A stretch of 64,000 nt of DNA from Halomonas borealis (GTDB lineage Bacteria; Pseudomonadota; Gammaproteobacteria; Pseudomonadales; Halomonadaceae), in contig NZ_SDMO01000008.1 of the NCBI RefSeq assembly GCF_004798905.1, positions 1 through 64,000 on the forward strand, read 5' to 3'. Below, in pieces: positions 1 through 11,201 of this stretch. A program made the translations under genes and the position numbers. Position 1 is the stretch's first letter. Each line of letters begins with the position of its first letter. The notes beneath the pieces are model-generated. The model was not told the origin of the DNA, searched no databases, and saw nothing but the letters and a program-made list of their open reading frames with translations.

Positions 1-144
1 GAAGTTGAGGCGCACCACGTCGACGCCGGCGGCGATCATCCGCTCCAGCACGCCCTCCCGGTCGCTGGCGGGGCCCAGGGTGGCGACGATCTTGGTGCGG
101 CGAATCGGCTCGTGGATCGGAGCATGGGGCGGCAGTCGCGTCAT
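1..144 (-). CDS. pyk: Pyruvate kinase, N-terminal part (runs off the window)
   Basis: The last gene of the glyoxylate operon; only the first 48 codons are inside the window. The peptide carries the pyruvate kinase N-terminal block [13 protein letters not shown] followed by VDVVRLNF, the start of the first barrel strand region. Pyruvate kinase converts phosphoenolpyruvate and ADP to pyruvate and ATP. Its ATG overlaps the stop of the upstream glycerate kinase by four bases (ATGA), so the two are probably translationally coupled. This fits a dedicated isozyme that draws off the 2-phosphoglycerate made from glyoxylate. Pyk next to a MOFRL glycerate kinase is a known arrangement in proteobacterial glyoxylate operons. 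The catalytic domain cannot be checked here. Confidence 0.88.
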   Translation of the reverse strand, partial: MTRLPPHAPIHEPIRRTKIVATLGPASDREGVLERMIAAGVDVVRLNF

Positions 145-1466
145 GAGCGCCTCGGCAGTATCAGGATGGCACGGAAATCGTTGACGTTGGTGCGCGTCGG
201 CCCGGTCACGACCAGGTCATCGAGCGCCTCGAAGAAGGTATAGGCATCATTGCGTGACAGATAGGCCGCCGGGTCAAGGCCGAGCGATGCCATGCGCGCC
301 CAACAGTCGGGGCCGAAGATGGCACCGGCGTTGTCCTCGGAGCCGTCGATGCCGTCGGTGTCGATGGCCAGGGCGTGGATCCCCTCGGCGCCCTCGAGGG
401 ACGTGAACAGCCCCAGCAGATACTCGACGTTGCGCCCGCCGCGGCCATCACCGGCGACCGTCACGCTGGTCTCGCCCCCGGACAGGATCAAGAGCGGACG
501 CTCGAGCTCGGCTTGAGCGGCGAGCGCCATGCGCCCGTGCTCGCCTCCCAGCTCCCGGGCCTCACCCTCGAGATCATCGCCCAGCAGGCGCACCTCGACC
601 CCATCGGCCTCGGCGGACTCGCGGCCGGCCGCCAGGGCATCCCGGGCGCGGGCCAGGATCTCGTGGACATCGCGGGAAAAGCCCGGATCTTCCGGGCGCG
701 GCGCCTCATGATTGGCTTCCAGCTGATGGCGCACCGCCGCGGATACCACGATGCCGTAGCGCTCGAGGATCGCCAGCGCCTCGGCCGGCTTGGTGGCATC
801 GGGCAGGGTCGGCCCGGAGGCGATCAGCGAGGCCTCGTCGCCGGGCACATCGGAGATCAGCCAGGTCAGCACCTGGGCCGGGTGCGCGGCCGCGGCCAGG
901 CGCCCGCCCTTGATCGCCGACAGGTGCCGCCGCACGGCGTTGATCTCGCGGATCGGTGCACCGCTCCTCAGCAGTGCCTTGTTGATGGCCTGCTTCTCGT
1001 CAAGCGGGATACCCGGCGCCGGCAGGGTCATCAAGGCCGAACCGCCGCCGGAGACCAGCGCGATGACCCGATCCTCCTCACCCAGCGTCTCGACGGCCTC
1101 GAGCATGCGTCGGGCGGCTCGCTCGCTCAGGTCGTCGGGCATCGGGTGCGCGGCCTCGAGGACCTCGATATGGCGACACTCGGTGCCCCGACCTTGAGGA
1201 CCATGGCCGTAGCGGGTCACCACCAGGCCGGACAGCGGCGCCTCGGGCTGACGCGCCATCCATGCACGCTCCAGGGCGCTTGCCATGGCCGCCGCCGCCT
1301 TGCCGGCCCCGACCACCAGGGTGCGGCCGGCCGGGGGATCGGGCAGCCGGTCGGGCAGCAGGGTGTCGGGATGCACGGCCGCCACGGCGGTATCGCCGAG
1401 CCGCCTGAGCCAGGCGCGCGCCGTCTCGGGGCGCACACGGGGAAACGGAGGGGAAGGGGCATTCAT
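141..1466 (-). CDS. ttuD: Glycerate 2-kinase, MOFRL family (GckA/TtuD-like)
   Basis: A 441-residue protein of normal family length that phosphorylates D-glycerate to 2-phosphoglycerate in the cytosol, after the tartronate semialdehyde reductase step. Visible are a glycine-rich [12 protein letters not shown] near residues 51-62, [10 protein letters not shown] near 137-146, [17 protein letters not shown] near 204-220, and the C-terminal MOFRL part with [11 protein letters not shown] and [16 protein letters not shown]. The family was once annotated as hydroxypyruvate reductase; glycerate 2-kinase is the established activity for this fold. It lies 181 bp after glxR and overlaps pyk by four bases. 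The symbol ttuD follows common usage and could equally be gckA. Confidence 0.93.
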   Translation of the reverse strand: MNAPSPPFPRVRPETARAWLRRLGDTAVAAVHPDTLLPDRLPDPPAGRTLVVGAGKAAAAMASALERAWMARQPEAPLSGLVVTRYGHGPQGRGTECRHIEVLEAAHPMPDDLSERAARRMLEAVETLGEEDRVIALVSGGGSALMTLPAPGIPLDEKQAINKALLRSGAPIREINAVRRHLSAIKGGRLAAAAHPAQVLTWLISDVPGDEASLIASGPTLPDATKPAEALAILERYGIVVSAAVRHQLEANHEAPRPEDPGFSRDVHEILARARDALAAGRESAEADGVEVRLLGDDLEGEARELGGEHGRMALAAQAELERPLLILSGGETSVTVAGDGRGGRNVEYLLGLFTSLEGAEGIHALAIDTDGIDGSEDNAGAIFGPDCWARMASLGLDPAAYLSRNDAYTFFEALDDLVVTGPTRTNVNDFRAILILPRRS

Positions 1467-1647
1467 TCGGGGGTCTCCTTGGCAAAAGGGCCCGGTGACG
1501 AGCCAGGGTCTATAGGGGAAGGCTCGATACCGGGCAAGGGACCGTCAAGCGACGATCCAGGTAGACGACGACCCGACGCCTACCCGCAGGGAGCAGTCAC
1601 CTCCCCTGTCTCCCGCCGAGCATCGCTCGATGCACGGCGGGACAAAC

Positions 1648-2535
1648 TCAGTGGCTGCCGATCTCATGGTCGGCGAGCCGCTCCAGGGCACGGGCGATGC
1701 CGGCGTGATCCCAGTCGGCGCCGCCGTTGGCGGCACAGGCCTGGAACAGCTGCTGGGCATTGGCGGTGCCGGGCAGCGCGAGGTCGAGGCTGCGCGCGCC
1801 TTCGAGTGCCAGGTTGAGGTCCTTCTGATGCAGCTTGATCTTGAAGCCGGGATCGAAGGTGCGGTTGATCATGCGTTCGCCGTGCACGTCGAGGATCTTC
1901 GACTGGGCCAGGCCGCCGAGCAGCGACTCGCGAACCTTGGCCACGTCGGCGCCGGCCTTGGAGGCGAACAGCAGGCCCTCGGAGACCGCCTCGATGGTCA
2001 GCGCGACGACGATCTGGTTGGCCACCTTGCAGGTCTGGCCGGCGCCCTGATCGCCGATGTGGGTGATGGTCTTGCCCATGATCTCGAGCAGCGGCTCGGC
2101 CCGAGTGAAACCTTCCGGGGTCGCGCCGACCATGATGGTCAGGGCGGCGTTGATGGCGCCGCCCTCGCCGCCGGAGACCGGGGCGTCGACGTACTCGCCG
2201 CCGGCGTCCTGGATGCGCTTGGCGAACTCCTGGGTGGCCAGCGGGGCGATCGAGCTCATGTCGATCACCAGGGTGCCGGGCTGGAGGCCCTCGATGACGC
2301 CGCCCTCGCCGAACAGTACCTGCTCGACGTCGGGGGTGTCCGGCACCATGGTGATGACCACTTCGGAGGCCTCGGCGACCGCCTTGGGATCATCGAGTTC
2401 CTGCATGCCCTTGGAGGCCAGGGTCTCGTCCAGGCTGCCACGCTTGACGGTGGCGAGGGTGTGGCCGGCGTCCAGCAGGTGGCCCGCCATGGGGCGGCCC
2501 ATGATGCCAAGGCCGATAAAACCGATCTTGCTCAT
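1648..2535 (-). CDS. glxR: Tartronate semialdehyde (2-hydroxy-3-oxopropionate) reductase
   Basis: This 295-residue beta-hydroxyacid dehydrogenase reduces tartronate semialdehyde, the Gcl product, to D-glycerate with NAD(P)H. It has the N-terminal Rossmann motif GFIGLGIMG (residues 5-13), the substrate-binding DAPVSGGEGGA (117-127) and the catalytic lysine at about K170 in GQTCKVANQ. Length and motifs match GarR/GlxR. A start at 2535 gives a complete Rossmann fold with MSKIGFIG at the very N terminus. It is third in the gcl-hyi-glxR-ttuD-pyk operon and is separated from hyi by a 121-bp repeat element (2594-2714). Confidence 0.95.
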   Translation of the reverse strand: MSKIGFIGLGIMGRPMAGHLLDAGHTLATVKRGSLDETLASKGMQELDDPKAVAEASEVVITMVPDTPDVEQVLFGEGGVIEGLQPGTLVIDMSSIAPLATQEFAKRIQDAGGEYVDAPVSGGEGGAINAALTIMVGATPEGFTRAEPLLEIMGKTITHIGDQGAGQTCKVANQIVVALTIEAVSEGLLFASKAGADVAKVRESLLGGLAQSKILDVHGERMINRTFDPGFKIKLHQKDLNLALEGARSLDLALPGTANAQQLFQACAANGGADWDHAGIARALERLADHEIGSH

Positions 2536-2593
2536 GATGATTCTCCTGTCACTTGCGTGGTGCGTCGCATCGTCTCTCGATCTGTCCTGGTGC

Positions 2594-2712
2594 GAAACGC
2601 GTTACGCGCGATGGCGGGTCGGTCGCCGCCGGCGCGGAGGAGCCGGCATATACGTCCGTACATGAGGACTCCGAGCACCGCCGGCGATCGAGATGCCGAG
2701 CGCCGTCGCGTT

Positions 2713-2714
<2 letters not shown>
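2594..2714. repeat. Intergenic element A with terminal inverted repeats (copy 1 of 2)
   Basis: Bounded by an 8-bp perfect inverted repeat, GAAACGCG at 2594-2601 and CGCGTTTC at 2707-2714. Its interior resembles the element at 10547-10673. On the minus strand both share a block like GGCGGTGCTCG, then TCCTCATGT, then CCGGCGGCGACC. The right arm contains part of the hyi stop codon, so the element directly follows a coding region within an operon. It looks like a small dispersed element or a structured RNA segment; its family is not known to me. Confidence 0.6.
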
Positions 2715-3489
<775 letters not shown>

Positions 3490-3536
3490 GTGAATCTCCC
3501 TGTGTCTTCTCGTGTATGTCAGCGTACGTCGCGGGC

Positions 3537-3570
3537 CGCCCGGCCACCGGTCCCCACCGATGGCCGGGCG
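3537..3570. other. Long hairpin in the gcl-hyi spacer
   Basis: Ten-base arms, 3537-3546 and 3561-3570, pair perfectly, and an inner CGGT/ACCG pair extends the stem inside the loop. It sits in the 91-bp spacer after the gcl stop and before hyi. No T-run follows on either strand, so it may stabilise the upstream mRNA or attenuate transcription rather than act as a classical terminator. Confidence 0.45.
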
Positions 3571-3580
3571 ACCACCGTCC

Positions 3581-5359
<1,779 letters not shown>

Positions 5360-5402
5360 GGCGAGCTCCTCCAGTCGATTGTTATGTTTTTGGAAACATT
5401 TT

Positions 5403-5412
5403 CTGTATACAA
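5403..5412. promoter_or_regulatory. Predicted GntR/FCD operator, site 1 (gcl operon)
   Basis: CTGTATACAA, one of five near-identical palindromes in the purine island. It fits the FadR-subfamily pattern T-n-G-T-n-n-A-C-n-A and lies 44 bp before the gcl start in an AT-rich tract. Confidence 0.65.
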
Positions 5413-5612
5413 AGACTAGGCGGATGGGCGACATTTCGTCAATGGCCTATGGAAAATTTTTCCAATTTATTTATCGACTACAAAAAACCATTATTTTCAG
5501 CATCTTGAAGGAAAAAGCCATGTTTCCCTAAGGAACGACCCAAGGGCTCGCCCCTGGCTGCCACCACTCGCCGGCCTCGAGCCGCCCCCTGCGCGGCTCG
5601 AGGCCACCAACG

Positions 5613-5640
5613 ACGACACCCGCCGAAGGGCGGGTGTCGT
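5613..5640 (-). terminator. Hairpin terminator after allE
   Basis: A perfect 12-bp stem, ACGACACCCGCC (5613-5624) against GGCGGGTGTCGT (5629-5640), with a four-base loop, sits 70 bp after the allE stop. There is no strong T-run, so the role is inferred from position and stem strength. Confidence 0.55.
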
Positions 5641-5709
5641 CTGGATGCAGCCTCTTTCCGCGCGGGGCATGTCACGCGCCCGAGCGATGCCGTTGTGTGA
5701 CGCGCCGAC

Positions 5710-6561
5710 TCAACGACGCTGGCTGTAGGGCAACGCCATGTGCCGATTCACGTCCTTGTACAGCAAGTAACGGAAGGGCCCCGGACCGCCGGCATAGCAG
5801 GCCTGCGGGCAGAAGGCGCGCAGCCACATGTAGTCGCCGGCCTCGACCTCGACCCACTGCTGATTGAGATGGTAGACCGCCTTGCCCTCGAGCACGTAGA
5901 GGCCATGCTCCATCACATGGGTCTCGTCGAAGGGGATCACGCCACCCGGCTGGAAGGTGACGATGGTCACGTGCATGTCGTGGCGCAGATCGTCTTGGTC
6001 GACGAAACGCGTGGTCGCCCAGACCTCGTCGCAGTCGGGCATCACCGTGGGCGCGATGTCGTTCTCGTTGGTGACGAAGGCCTCCGGCACCTCGATCCCG
6101 TCGACGAACTCGTAGGCCTTGCGGATCCAGTGGAAGCATACCGGGGCATCGGCCTCGTTACGCAGCTGCCAGTCGCTGCCCGGCGGGATGAAGGCATAGC
6201 CCCCCGGCACCATGCGATGCGCTTCGCCGTCGAGGGTCAGCGTCATCTCGCCGTCGACCACGAACAGCACGCCCTCGGCGCCGGGGTCGGTCTCCGGCCG
6301 CTCGCTGCCGCCACCGGGGGAGACCTCCATGATGTACTGGGAGAAGGTCTCGGCGAAGCCGGACAACGGCCGCGACAGCACCCACAGCCGAGTGTTCTCC
6401 CAGTGCGGCAGCTTGCTGGTGACGATGTCGCGATACACGCCCTTGGGGATCACCGCGAAGGCCTCGGTGAACATGGCCCGGTCGGTGGTCATCACCTGCT
6501 GGCTCGGGTGACCGCCCCGGGGGGCGTAGTACTGATGAGAGGACTGGCGTGGCTGACTCAT
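5710..6561 (-). CDS. allE: (S)-ureidoglycine aminohydrolase
   Basis: A 283-residue double-cupin protein that hydrolyses (S)-ureidoglycine to (S)-ureidoglycolate and ammonia. Cupin features are visible in both halves: GGGSERPETDPGAEGVLFVV with the following TLTLDGEAH in the first, and PGGVIPFDETHVMEHGLYV in the second, which supplies the likely metal ligands. The N terminus matches the family pattern of residues around YYAPRGGHPSQ. Its ATG overlaps the allA stop by four bases, so both come from one operon, puuE-allA-allE. A hairpin at 5613-5640 ends the unit. Plant UGHY and bacterial YlbA are the characterised relatives. Confidence 0.94.
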   Translation of the reverse strand: MSQPRQSSHQYYAPRGGHPSQQVMTTDRAMFTEAFAVIPKGVYRDIVTSKLPHWENTRLWVLSRPLSGFAETFSQYIMEVSPGGGSERPETDPGAEGVLFVVDGEMTLTLDGEAHRMVPGGYAFIPPGSDWQLRNEADAPVCFHWIRKAYEFVDGIEVPEAFVTNENDIAPTVMPDCDEVWATTRFVDQDDLRHDMHVTIVTFQPGGVIPFDETHVMEHGLYVLEGKAVYHLNQQWVEVEAGDYMWLRAFCPQACYAGGPGPFRYLLYKDVNRHMALPYSQRR

Positions 6562-7094
6562 GGAGTGGGCTCCTGTGCGCGGTGGCTCGGTGCGACGGCC
6601 TCGCCTGGTGGCAGGGTCACGCGGAGTTCGATCGGATGTTCATCGCAGTTGTTGCCCTCGCCGCCGCGGTCGACGACCAGGAACTCGCCCTCGCGCTCGA
6701 GCACCGATTGGATGGCGTGCCAGGTGCCGGCCGCATAGTTGACGCCCTGGCGGCCGTCGGTGACGAAGGCCCGCACCTCGGCGGGATCGATGGCCTCGCC
6801 CGCTGGCGCCACCACGACGATGAAGCGCTCCTCGTGCAGCGGCATGAAGGCCTGGCTGCCCTGGGGATGGCGCTCGAGGAAGGCGAGCTCCAGCGGCACC
6901 GCGACCGGCTGGCTGACGAAGATGCTGATCAGCGTGCGCGCCTGTTCGCCGAGGGTCTCGACCCGGGCCAGGTCATGGTGGCGCCGCGTGCGGCCGGCAT
7001 TGATGGGAAAATGATCGGACGTGCGAGCATCGAGCACCTCGCCGAACGGGGCGAAGGCCTCCGGCGTCAGGGGCCGAGCTTGGAGGTCGAACAT
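6558..7094 (-). CDS. allA: Ureidoglycolate lyase
   Basis: Splits ureidoglycolate into glyoxylate and urea, linking purine breakdown to the gcl operon. The chosen start MFDLQARPLTP at 7094 has GGAG eight bases upstream and gives 178 residues, close to the ~160-180 of the family. An in-frame start at 7154 adds a Pro/Gly-rich leader without conservation. Family features include FGEVLDAR near the N terminus, the SIFVSQP stretch, FMPLHEERFIVVVAP and GVNYAAGTWHAIQSVLE, the last carrying a conserved tryptophan-histidine of the cupin-like site. It overlaps allE by four bases and follows puuE by 68 bp. Confidence 0.93.
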   Translation of the reverse strand: MFDLQARPLTPEAFAPFGEVLDARTSDHFPINAGRTRRHHDLARVETLGEQARTLISIFVSQPVAVPLELAFLERHPQGSQAFMPLHEERFIVVVAPAGEAIDPAEVRAFVTDGRQGVNYAAGTWHAIQSVLEREGEFLVVDRGGEGNNCDEHPIELRVTLPPGEAVAPSHRAQEPTP

Positions 7095-7162
7095 GCGGAT
7101 GTCTCCTGCTGAAACGCCTGGCGGGGAGGCGCGATGCTCTGCCCCGACACGCATCGGATGAC

Positions 7163-8089
7163 TCAGGTGGCCGAATGATGCTCGGCCCAGTGGCGGGCGA
7201 TGTCCACGCGGCGGGTGACCCAGACGCGATCGTGGGCCTCGATGTGGTCGAGGAAGCGCTGCAAGGCGCGGAAGCGACCGGGGCGCCCCAGCAAGCGGCA
7301 GTGCATGCCCACGGAAAGCATCTTCGGCGTGTCCTCGCCTTCCGCGTAGAGCACGTCGAAGGCATCGCGCAGGTAGCTGAAGAAGTGGTCCGCGGTGTTG
7401 AAGCCCTGGGGCGCGGCGAAACGCATGTCGTTGGTATCCAGGGTGTAGGGCACCACCAGGTGGCGATGCTCCTGGCCCTGGCTGTCGGCCTCGCGGGTCC
7501 AGAACGGCAGGTCATCGCCATAGTAGTCGCTGTCGTAGAGGAAGTTGCCTTCGTCGAGCACCAGGCGGCGGGTGTTGGGGCTGTCGCGCCCGGTGTACCA
7601 GCCCAGCGGCTTCTCGCCGTAGAGCGACTGGAAGATCTCGATGGCACGACGCATGTGCTCACGCTCGACGCTTTCCGGCACGTTCTGGTAGTGGATCCAG
7701 CGATAGCCGTGGCAGGCGACCTCGTGACCCAGCTCCTTGAAGGCGTGGGCTACCTCGGGGTGGCGCTCCAGCGCCATGGCCACGCCGAACACCGTCAACG
7801 ACAGGCCACGCCGCTCGAATTCACGCAGGATCCGCCACACGCCGGCCCGCGAGCCGTATTCGTAGATCGACTCCATGCTCAGATGGCGATCGGGGAAGGC
7901 CGGGGCGCCGATGATCTCGGAGAGGAACTGCTCGGAGCCCTCGTCGCCATGCAGCACGCAGTTCTCGCCGCCCTCCTCGTAGTTGAGCACGAACTGCACG
8001 GCGATCCGCGCCCTGCCCGGCCACTTGGCCTCGGGCGGCGTGCGGCCGTAGCCGATCAGGTCGCGCGGATAGTCGCGTGTCGGGGTCAT
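7163..8089 (-). CDS. puuE: Allantoinase, polysaccharide-deacetylase (PuuE) type
   Basis: A 308-residue NodB-fold hydrolase opening allantoin to allantoate. It is the metal-independent PuuE class, unrelated to the amidohydrolase AllB. Characteristic stretches are RDLIGYGRTPPEAKWPG at the N terminus, VQFVLNYEEGGENCVLHGD, and EVACHGYRWIHYQNVP. C-terminal motifs such as LSVGMHCRLLGRPGR also fit. It is first in puuE-allA-allE, and a TGTATACA operator lies about 140 bp before the ATG (8228-8237). The next enzyme, allantoate amidohydrolase, is not present in the window. Confidence 0.95.
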   Translation of the reverse strand: MTPTRDYPRDLIGYGRTPPEAKWPGRARIAVQFVLNYEEGGENCVLHGDEGSEQFLSEIIGAPAFPDRHLSMESIYEYGSRAGVWRILREFERRGLSLTVFGVAMALERHPEVAHAFKELGHEVACHGYRWIHYQNVPESVEREHMRRAIEIFQSLYGEKPLGWYTGRDSPNTRRLVLDEGNFLYDSDYYGDDLPFWTREADSQGQEHRHLVVPYTLDTNDMRFAAPQGFNTADHFFSYLRDAFDVLYAEGEDTPKMLSVGMHCRLLGRPGRFRALQRFLDHIEAHDRVWVTRRVDIARHWAEHHSAT

Positions 8090-8389
8090 GGCGAGGCCTC
8101 TTGTTGTTGTCGAGAGTTATCGAGAGTGGCGGCCGACCGCTGTCGCGAGATGACAACCGATGGCGAGCGCGCGGCGTCCACGGCCCGGACAAGCATCGAT
8201 GCGGGGCACCCTCATGAACGACATGAAGTGTATACAATAAGATTGTAGAGCTGTACCCAATCGACTTGCAAGCCACTCGATAGTCGACCCCGATAGCGTC
8301 ACGCGCAGCCAGCCTCATGGCGGTCGCTCAGGCCAGCGGGCGCCGACCTCGCAGGCGGCATACACGCCACCCGCGGCTCGCCAAGGGGC
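8090..8389. other. 300-bp intergenic region between the GntR gene and puuE
   Basis: No gene is supported. It holds the GTGTATACAA operator at 8228-8237, with flanking AT-rich sequence that likely contains the puuE promoter, and the trailer of the GntR gene. No clear terminator hairpin was found. Confidence 0.5.
8228..8237. promoter_or_regulatory. Predicted GntR/FCD operator, site 2 (puuE-allA-allE)
   Basis: GTGTATACAA, sharing the TGTATACA core with the sites before gcl, hiuH/uraD and the permease. It is followed by AT-rich sequence and lies upstream of puuE. Confidence 0.65.
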
Positions 8390-9124
8390 TCAGTCGGAGA
8401 AGATCTCGTAGAGGTCCGGCGCTTCATCCTCGGGCTCATGGATCGCGAGCGAGGCCTCGATCGCCTGGAGGTGACGGCTCATGAAGTCGCGGGCCCGCTC
8501 GCCATCGCCGCGCTCCAGGTGGCGCAGCAGGCTCTCGTGGTCGTGAGTCTCACAGCCCAGATGGCCGGCATTGCCGTAGACGGCGAGGATCAGCGAGGAG
8601 CGTGAACAGAGCTGCTCGACGAAGGCCGCCAGGGTGGCGTTGCCGGAGAGCTTCGCCAGCACGCCATGGAAGGCGGCGGACAGCTTGATCGCGGCGCTCT
8701 GCTCGCCGGCCTCCAGGGCCTCGCGCTCGCGACGCTCCATGTCATGCAGTCGCTCGAGGTCGGCGGCGTCGATGCGTCGCGCCACGTCCGGCATCAACCC
8801 GCACTCGACCATCTGACGCGCCGCGAAGACATCTCGGGCCTCCTCGGCGGTGGGCCGTGTCACGCTGGCACCGCGCCGTGGGGTCAGCGTAACCAACTGC
8901 TCCAGGGCCAGTTGCTGCAGGATCTTGCGGATGCCCGTACGGCTGATGCCGAAGATCTCCGACAGGGCATCCTCGCGCAGCCGCGCCCCCGGCTTGAGAC
9001 GATGCTCGATGATCGCATCGCTGATCGAGCGATGGATCGCCGCGTGGCGTTCGTCGCCGTGCTGCCCGGATGACTCGTTACCCGAAGCCGGCTGGCTCGC
9101 GGCGTCGACCTGACGCTGACTCAT
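8390..9124 (-). CDS. GntR-family (FCD/FadR subfamily) regulator of the purine island
   Basis: A 244-residue one-component regulator. The start MSQRQVDAAS at 9124 is preferred because it keeps the winged-helix domain intact, with GGTGAG upstream; a start at 9238 adds an Arg/Pro-rich leader. The winged helix spans about residues 30-95, with PGARLREDALSEIFGISRTG and the wing LTPRRGASVTRP. The FCD ligand domain follows and supplies Asp/His metal positions in AAFHGVLAKLSG and HDHESLLRHL. Its own promoter region carries a TTGTATACGC site (9159-9168), suggesting autoregulation. The ligand is unknown; allantoin, ureidoglycolate or glyoxylate would fit the context. Confidence 0.88.
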   Translation of the reverse strand: MSQRQVDAASQPASGNESSGQHGDERHAAIHRSISDAIIEHRLKPGARLREDALSEIFGISRTGIRKILQQLALEQLVTLTPRRGASVTRPTAEEARDVFAARQMVECGLMPDVARRIDAADLERLHDMERREREALEAGEQSAAIKLSAAFHGVLAKLSGNATLAAFVEQLCSRSSLILAVYGNAGHLGCETHDHESLLRHLERGDGERARDFMSRHLQAIEASLAIHEPEDEAPDLYEIFSD

Positions 9125-9158
9125 GGATGACTCACCTTGTGACGATTCCCGAGCCTCA

Positions 9159-9168
9159 TTGTATACGC
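9159..9168. promoter_or_regulatory. Predicted GntR/FCD operator, site 3 (autoregulation)
   Basis: TTGTATACGC, the least symmetric of the five sites. It lies 35 bp before the GntR start codon, within the 85-bp gap after puuD, so it would allow the regulator to control its own gene. Confidence 0.55.
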
Positions 9169-9209
9169 CTTGCTTGCCACGACACGACCGGCGCATGGCG
9201 GCGGCGGGC

Positions 9210-10487
9210 TCAGGGGGCCCAGCCGGCGATCGTCGCACGCTCCTCGTCGGTCATCTGGGTCATGTTGCCAAGCGGCATGTAGCCGCTCGCGATCACCTGC
9301 TTGACCTGCGCGGCCTGGCGCCGCAGCTGGTCCTCGGTCTCGAGGCTGACCCCGGCGGGCGCCGCCGCGAAGCCTGCATGCTCGGGGTGCTGGGCATGGC
9401 AGGACACGCAGCGCTCCTCGATGATCGCATGAACCTCGCCCATCGCCCCCTCGGCCGCGATCTCGCTACCGCTCCCGGCGGCCTCATCGCCGCCGGGAGC
9501 GGAGGCTTCTTCACCGACCGTGGGCGACTCGGTGCTGGCGCTGGCGGCGTCGTTGCTGCCGGACGGCGCCCCGATCCACACCGCCACCAGGATCAGCGCC
9601 ACCCCGGCGGCCGGATAGGCCGGCTTCGTCTGGCCGGCGTGCATCAGCACGAAGAACTGGCGGATCAGCGCCCCGGCGAAGATGAACAACACCATGATCA
9701 GCCAGGACAACTCATGGGTGTAGGCGAAGGAATAGTGGTTGCTGAGCATCAGCAGTACCACCGGCAGGGTGAAGTAGGTGTTGTGCACCGAGCGCTGCTT
9801 GCCGCGCTTGCCGTCGATGGGGTTCGGCGTCTCGCCGGCCTTCATCGCCTTCACCATGCGTCGCTGGCCGGGGATGATCCAGAAGAACACGTTGGCCGAC
9901 ATGGCGGTGGCCATCACCGCGCCGGTGAGCAGGAAGGCCGCGCGGCCGGCGAATATCTGGGTGCTCAGGTAGGCGACGACCACCATCAGCACGGCCACGC
10001 CCAGGCTCAGCAAGCCATCGCGCTCCATGTTGGGGCTGATGCGCTTGCACATCTCGTTGTACACGACCCAGCCGCCGAGCAGGAAGATCAGCGCCACGAC
10101 GTTGGCCTGCCAGCCGCTCAGGCTGGCGGCCCATTCCCAGCTGCTGCCCGGGTTGACCAGGTAGAAGCTCGGGTTGGCCATGTAGAGCAGCATGAACAGC
10201 CCGAAGCCCGACAGCCAGGTGGTATAGGCCTTCCAGAACGACCAATGCAGGTCCGCGGGCAGCTTGGCCGGGGCACTGGCATACTTCTGGTTATGGTAGA
10301 AACCGCCGCCATGCACGGCCCACATTTCACCGAACACGCCCTTGTGCTGGTCTTCCGCCGCCTTGGGCGAGCGCAGGCCGTTGTCCAGCATCACGAAATA
10401 GATCGACTCACCGATCCAGGCCACGGCGGCGATCACATGCAGCCACCTCAAGAGCAGGTTGGCGAAGTCGAGTAAGTAGGCTTCCAT
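9210..10487 (-). CDS. puuD: Membrane-bound urate hydroxylase with C-terminal cytochrome c (PuuD)
   Basis: This 425-residue inner-membrane protein oxidises urate to 5-hydroxyisourate and passes electrons to a c-type haem instead of making H2O2. The N-terminal ~290 residues are hydrophobic, with several membrane helices starting at NLLLRWLHVIAAVAWIGES. A Ser/Glu/Gly-rich linker follows. The C-terminal cytochrome c domain has the haem motif CVSCH and a later methionine in GYMPLGNMTQM. Domain order matches characterised PuuD (DUF989 plus cytochrome c). It follows hiuH, with repeat element B between them. No xanthine dehydrogenase gene is nearby. Confidence 0.93.
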   Translation of the reverse strand: MEAYLLDFANLLLRWLHVIAAVAWIGESIYFVMLDNGLRSPKAAEDQHKGVFGEMWAVHGGGFYHNQKYASAPAKLPADLHWSFWKAYTTWLSGFGLFMLLYMANPSFYLVNPGSSWEWAASLSGWQANVVALIFLLGGWVVYNEMCKRISPNMERDGLLSLGVAVLMVVVAYLSTQIFAGRAAFLLTGAVMATAMSANVFFWIIPGQRRMVKAMKAGETPNPIDGKRGKQRSVHNTYFTLPVVLLMLSNHYSFAYTHELSWLIMVLFIFAGALIRQFFVLMHAGQTKPAYPAAGVALILVAVWIGAPSGSNDAASASTESPTVGEEASAPGGDEAAGSGSEIAAEGAMGEVHAIIEERCVSCHAQHPEHAGFAAAPAGVSLETEDQLRRQAAQVKQVIASGYMPLGNMTQMTDEERATIAGWAP

Positions 10488-10546
10488 CGGTCAGGCCTCG
10501 TTGGAATTATGTGATGGTTGTCTCGATTCGAGCGCTACAGGAAACG

Positions 10547-10673
10547 GCTGATTCATGTCACGAGCGCGGGAAGGCGGGTCGCCGCCGGATCGTCGTCACC
10601 GGAATGTCGCCTGCCACATGAGGATGGCGAGCACCGCCGACGGCCAGGATGCCCAACGCCGTCATGAATCAGC
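10547..10673. repeat. Intergenic element B with terminal inverted repeats (copy 2 of 2)
   Basis: Bounded by an 11-bp perfect inverted repeat, GCTGATTCATG at 10547-10557 and CATGAATCAGC at 10663-10673. The arms differ in sequence from those of the 2594-2714 copy, yet each pair is self-complementary. The interiors are related, sharing the GGCGGTGCTCG and GGCGGCGACC blocks on the minus strand. Like copy 1, it starts just after a stop codon (hiuH ends at 10680) and before the next gene of the operon. Confidence 0.62.
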
Positions 10674-10679
10674 GTGTCC

Positions 10680-11033
10680 TCAGCTGCCCCGATAGGTGGA
10701 GTAGCCATACGGCGACAGCAACAGGGGGACGTGATAGTGCTGGGTGGCATCGGCGACGCCGAAACGCAGCGGGATCGCGTCGAGGAAGCGTGGCGCCGTT
10801 GCGGCGACACCCCGGCGATCCAGGTACTCGCCGACATGGAAGACCAGTTCATACTCGCCGGCGACGAAGGTCTCGCCTTCCAGCAGCGGCGCGTCACAGC
10901 GACCATCGTCGTTGGTCACGACCTCGCCAAGCCGTCGATGCTCGCCATCCGTCAGGCGATAGATCTCGATACGGATGCCCTCGCCCGGAAGGCCCAGGGC
11001 GGTGTCCAGCACGTGGGTGGTGAGATAACCCAT
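10680..11033 (-). CDS. uraH: 5-Hydroxyisourate hydrolase (transthyretin-like)
   Basis: A 117-residue transthyretin-related enzyme hydrolysing 5-hydroxyisourate to OHCU, the step between PuuD and UraD. The start MGYLTTHVLDT at 11033 has GAGGAG upstream; a start eight codons earlier lacks support. All signature residues are present: H7 in LTTHVLD, R45 in NDDGRCDAP, H99/H101 in TQHYHVPLLLSPYGY, and the invariant C-terminal YRGS. Length is standard for the bacterial enzyme. It is divergent from uraD, with an operator between them, and is followed by puuD. Confidence 0.96.
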   Translation of the reverse strand: MGYLTTHVLDTALGLPGEGIRIEIYRLTDGEHRRLGEVVTNDDGRCDAPLLEGETFVAGEYELVFHVGEYLDRRGVAATAPRFLDAIPLRFGVADATQHYHVPLLLSPYGYSTYRGS

Positions 11034-11201
11034 CGTCGTCTCCTCAATGATGTGCATGGTGTCGGCCGCCTGCGCCGTCGAAGGCTCGCGGCATCGGGCG
11101 CCCGTCCGGCGGGCATATCATCGCGAACGATGGGCCTGCCGCCCGGACGCCATATCTAGCAACAGTTCTAGCTTTATATGGAGTACATTTCAAATACTTT
11201 A

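Larger units (their letters stand above)
5360..5709. other. 350-bp intergenic region between allE and gcl
   Basis: No gene is supported. The gcl-proximal part (about 5380-5530) is strikingly AT-rich, as expected of a promoter, and holds the CTGTATACAA operator at 5403-5412. The allE-proximal part holds a strong hairpin at 5613-5640. The stretch 5531-5610 is GC-rich and shows nothing else I can name. Confidence 0.6.

Noticed and set aside
375..1817. 480-codon plus-strand open frame opposite the glycerate kinase gene
   Set aside because: It is an antisense shadow caused by high G/C at third codon positions. The opposite strand encodes a clear glycerate kinase with all motifs, and the shadow shows no domain.
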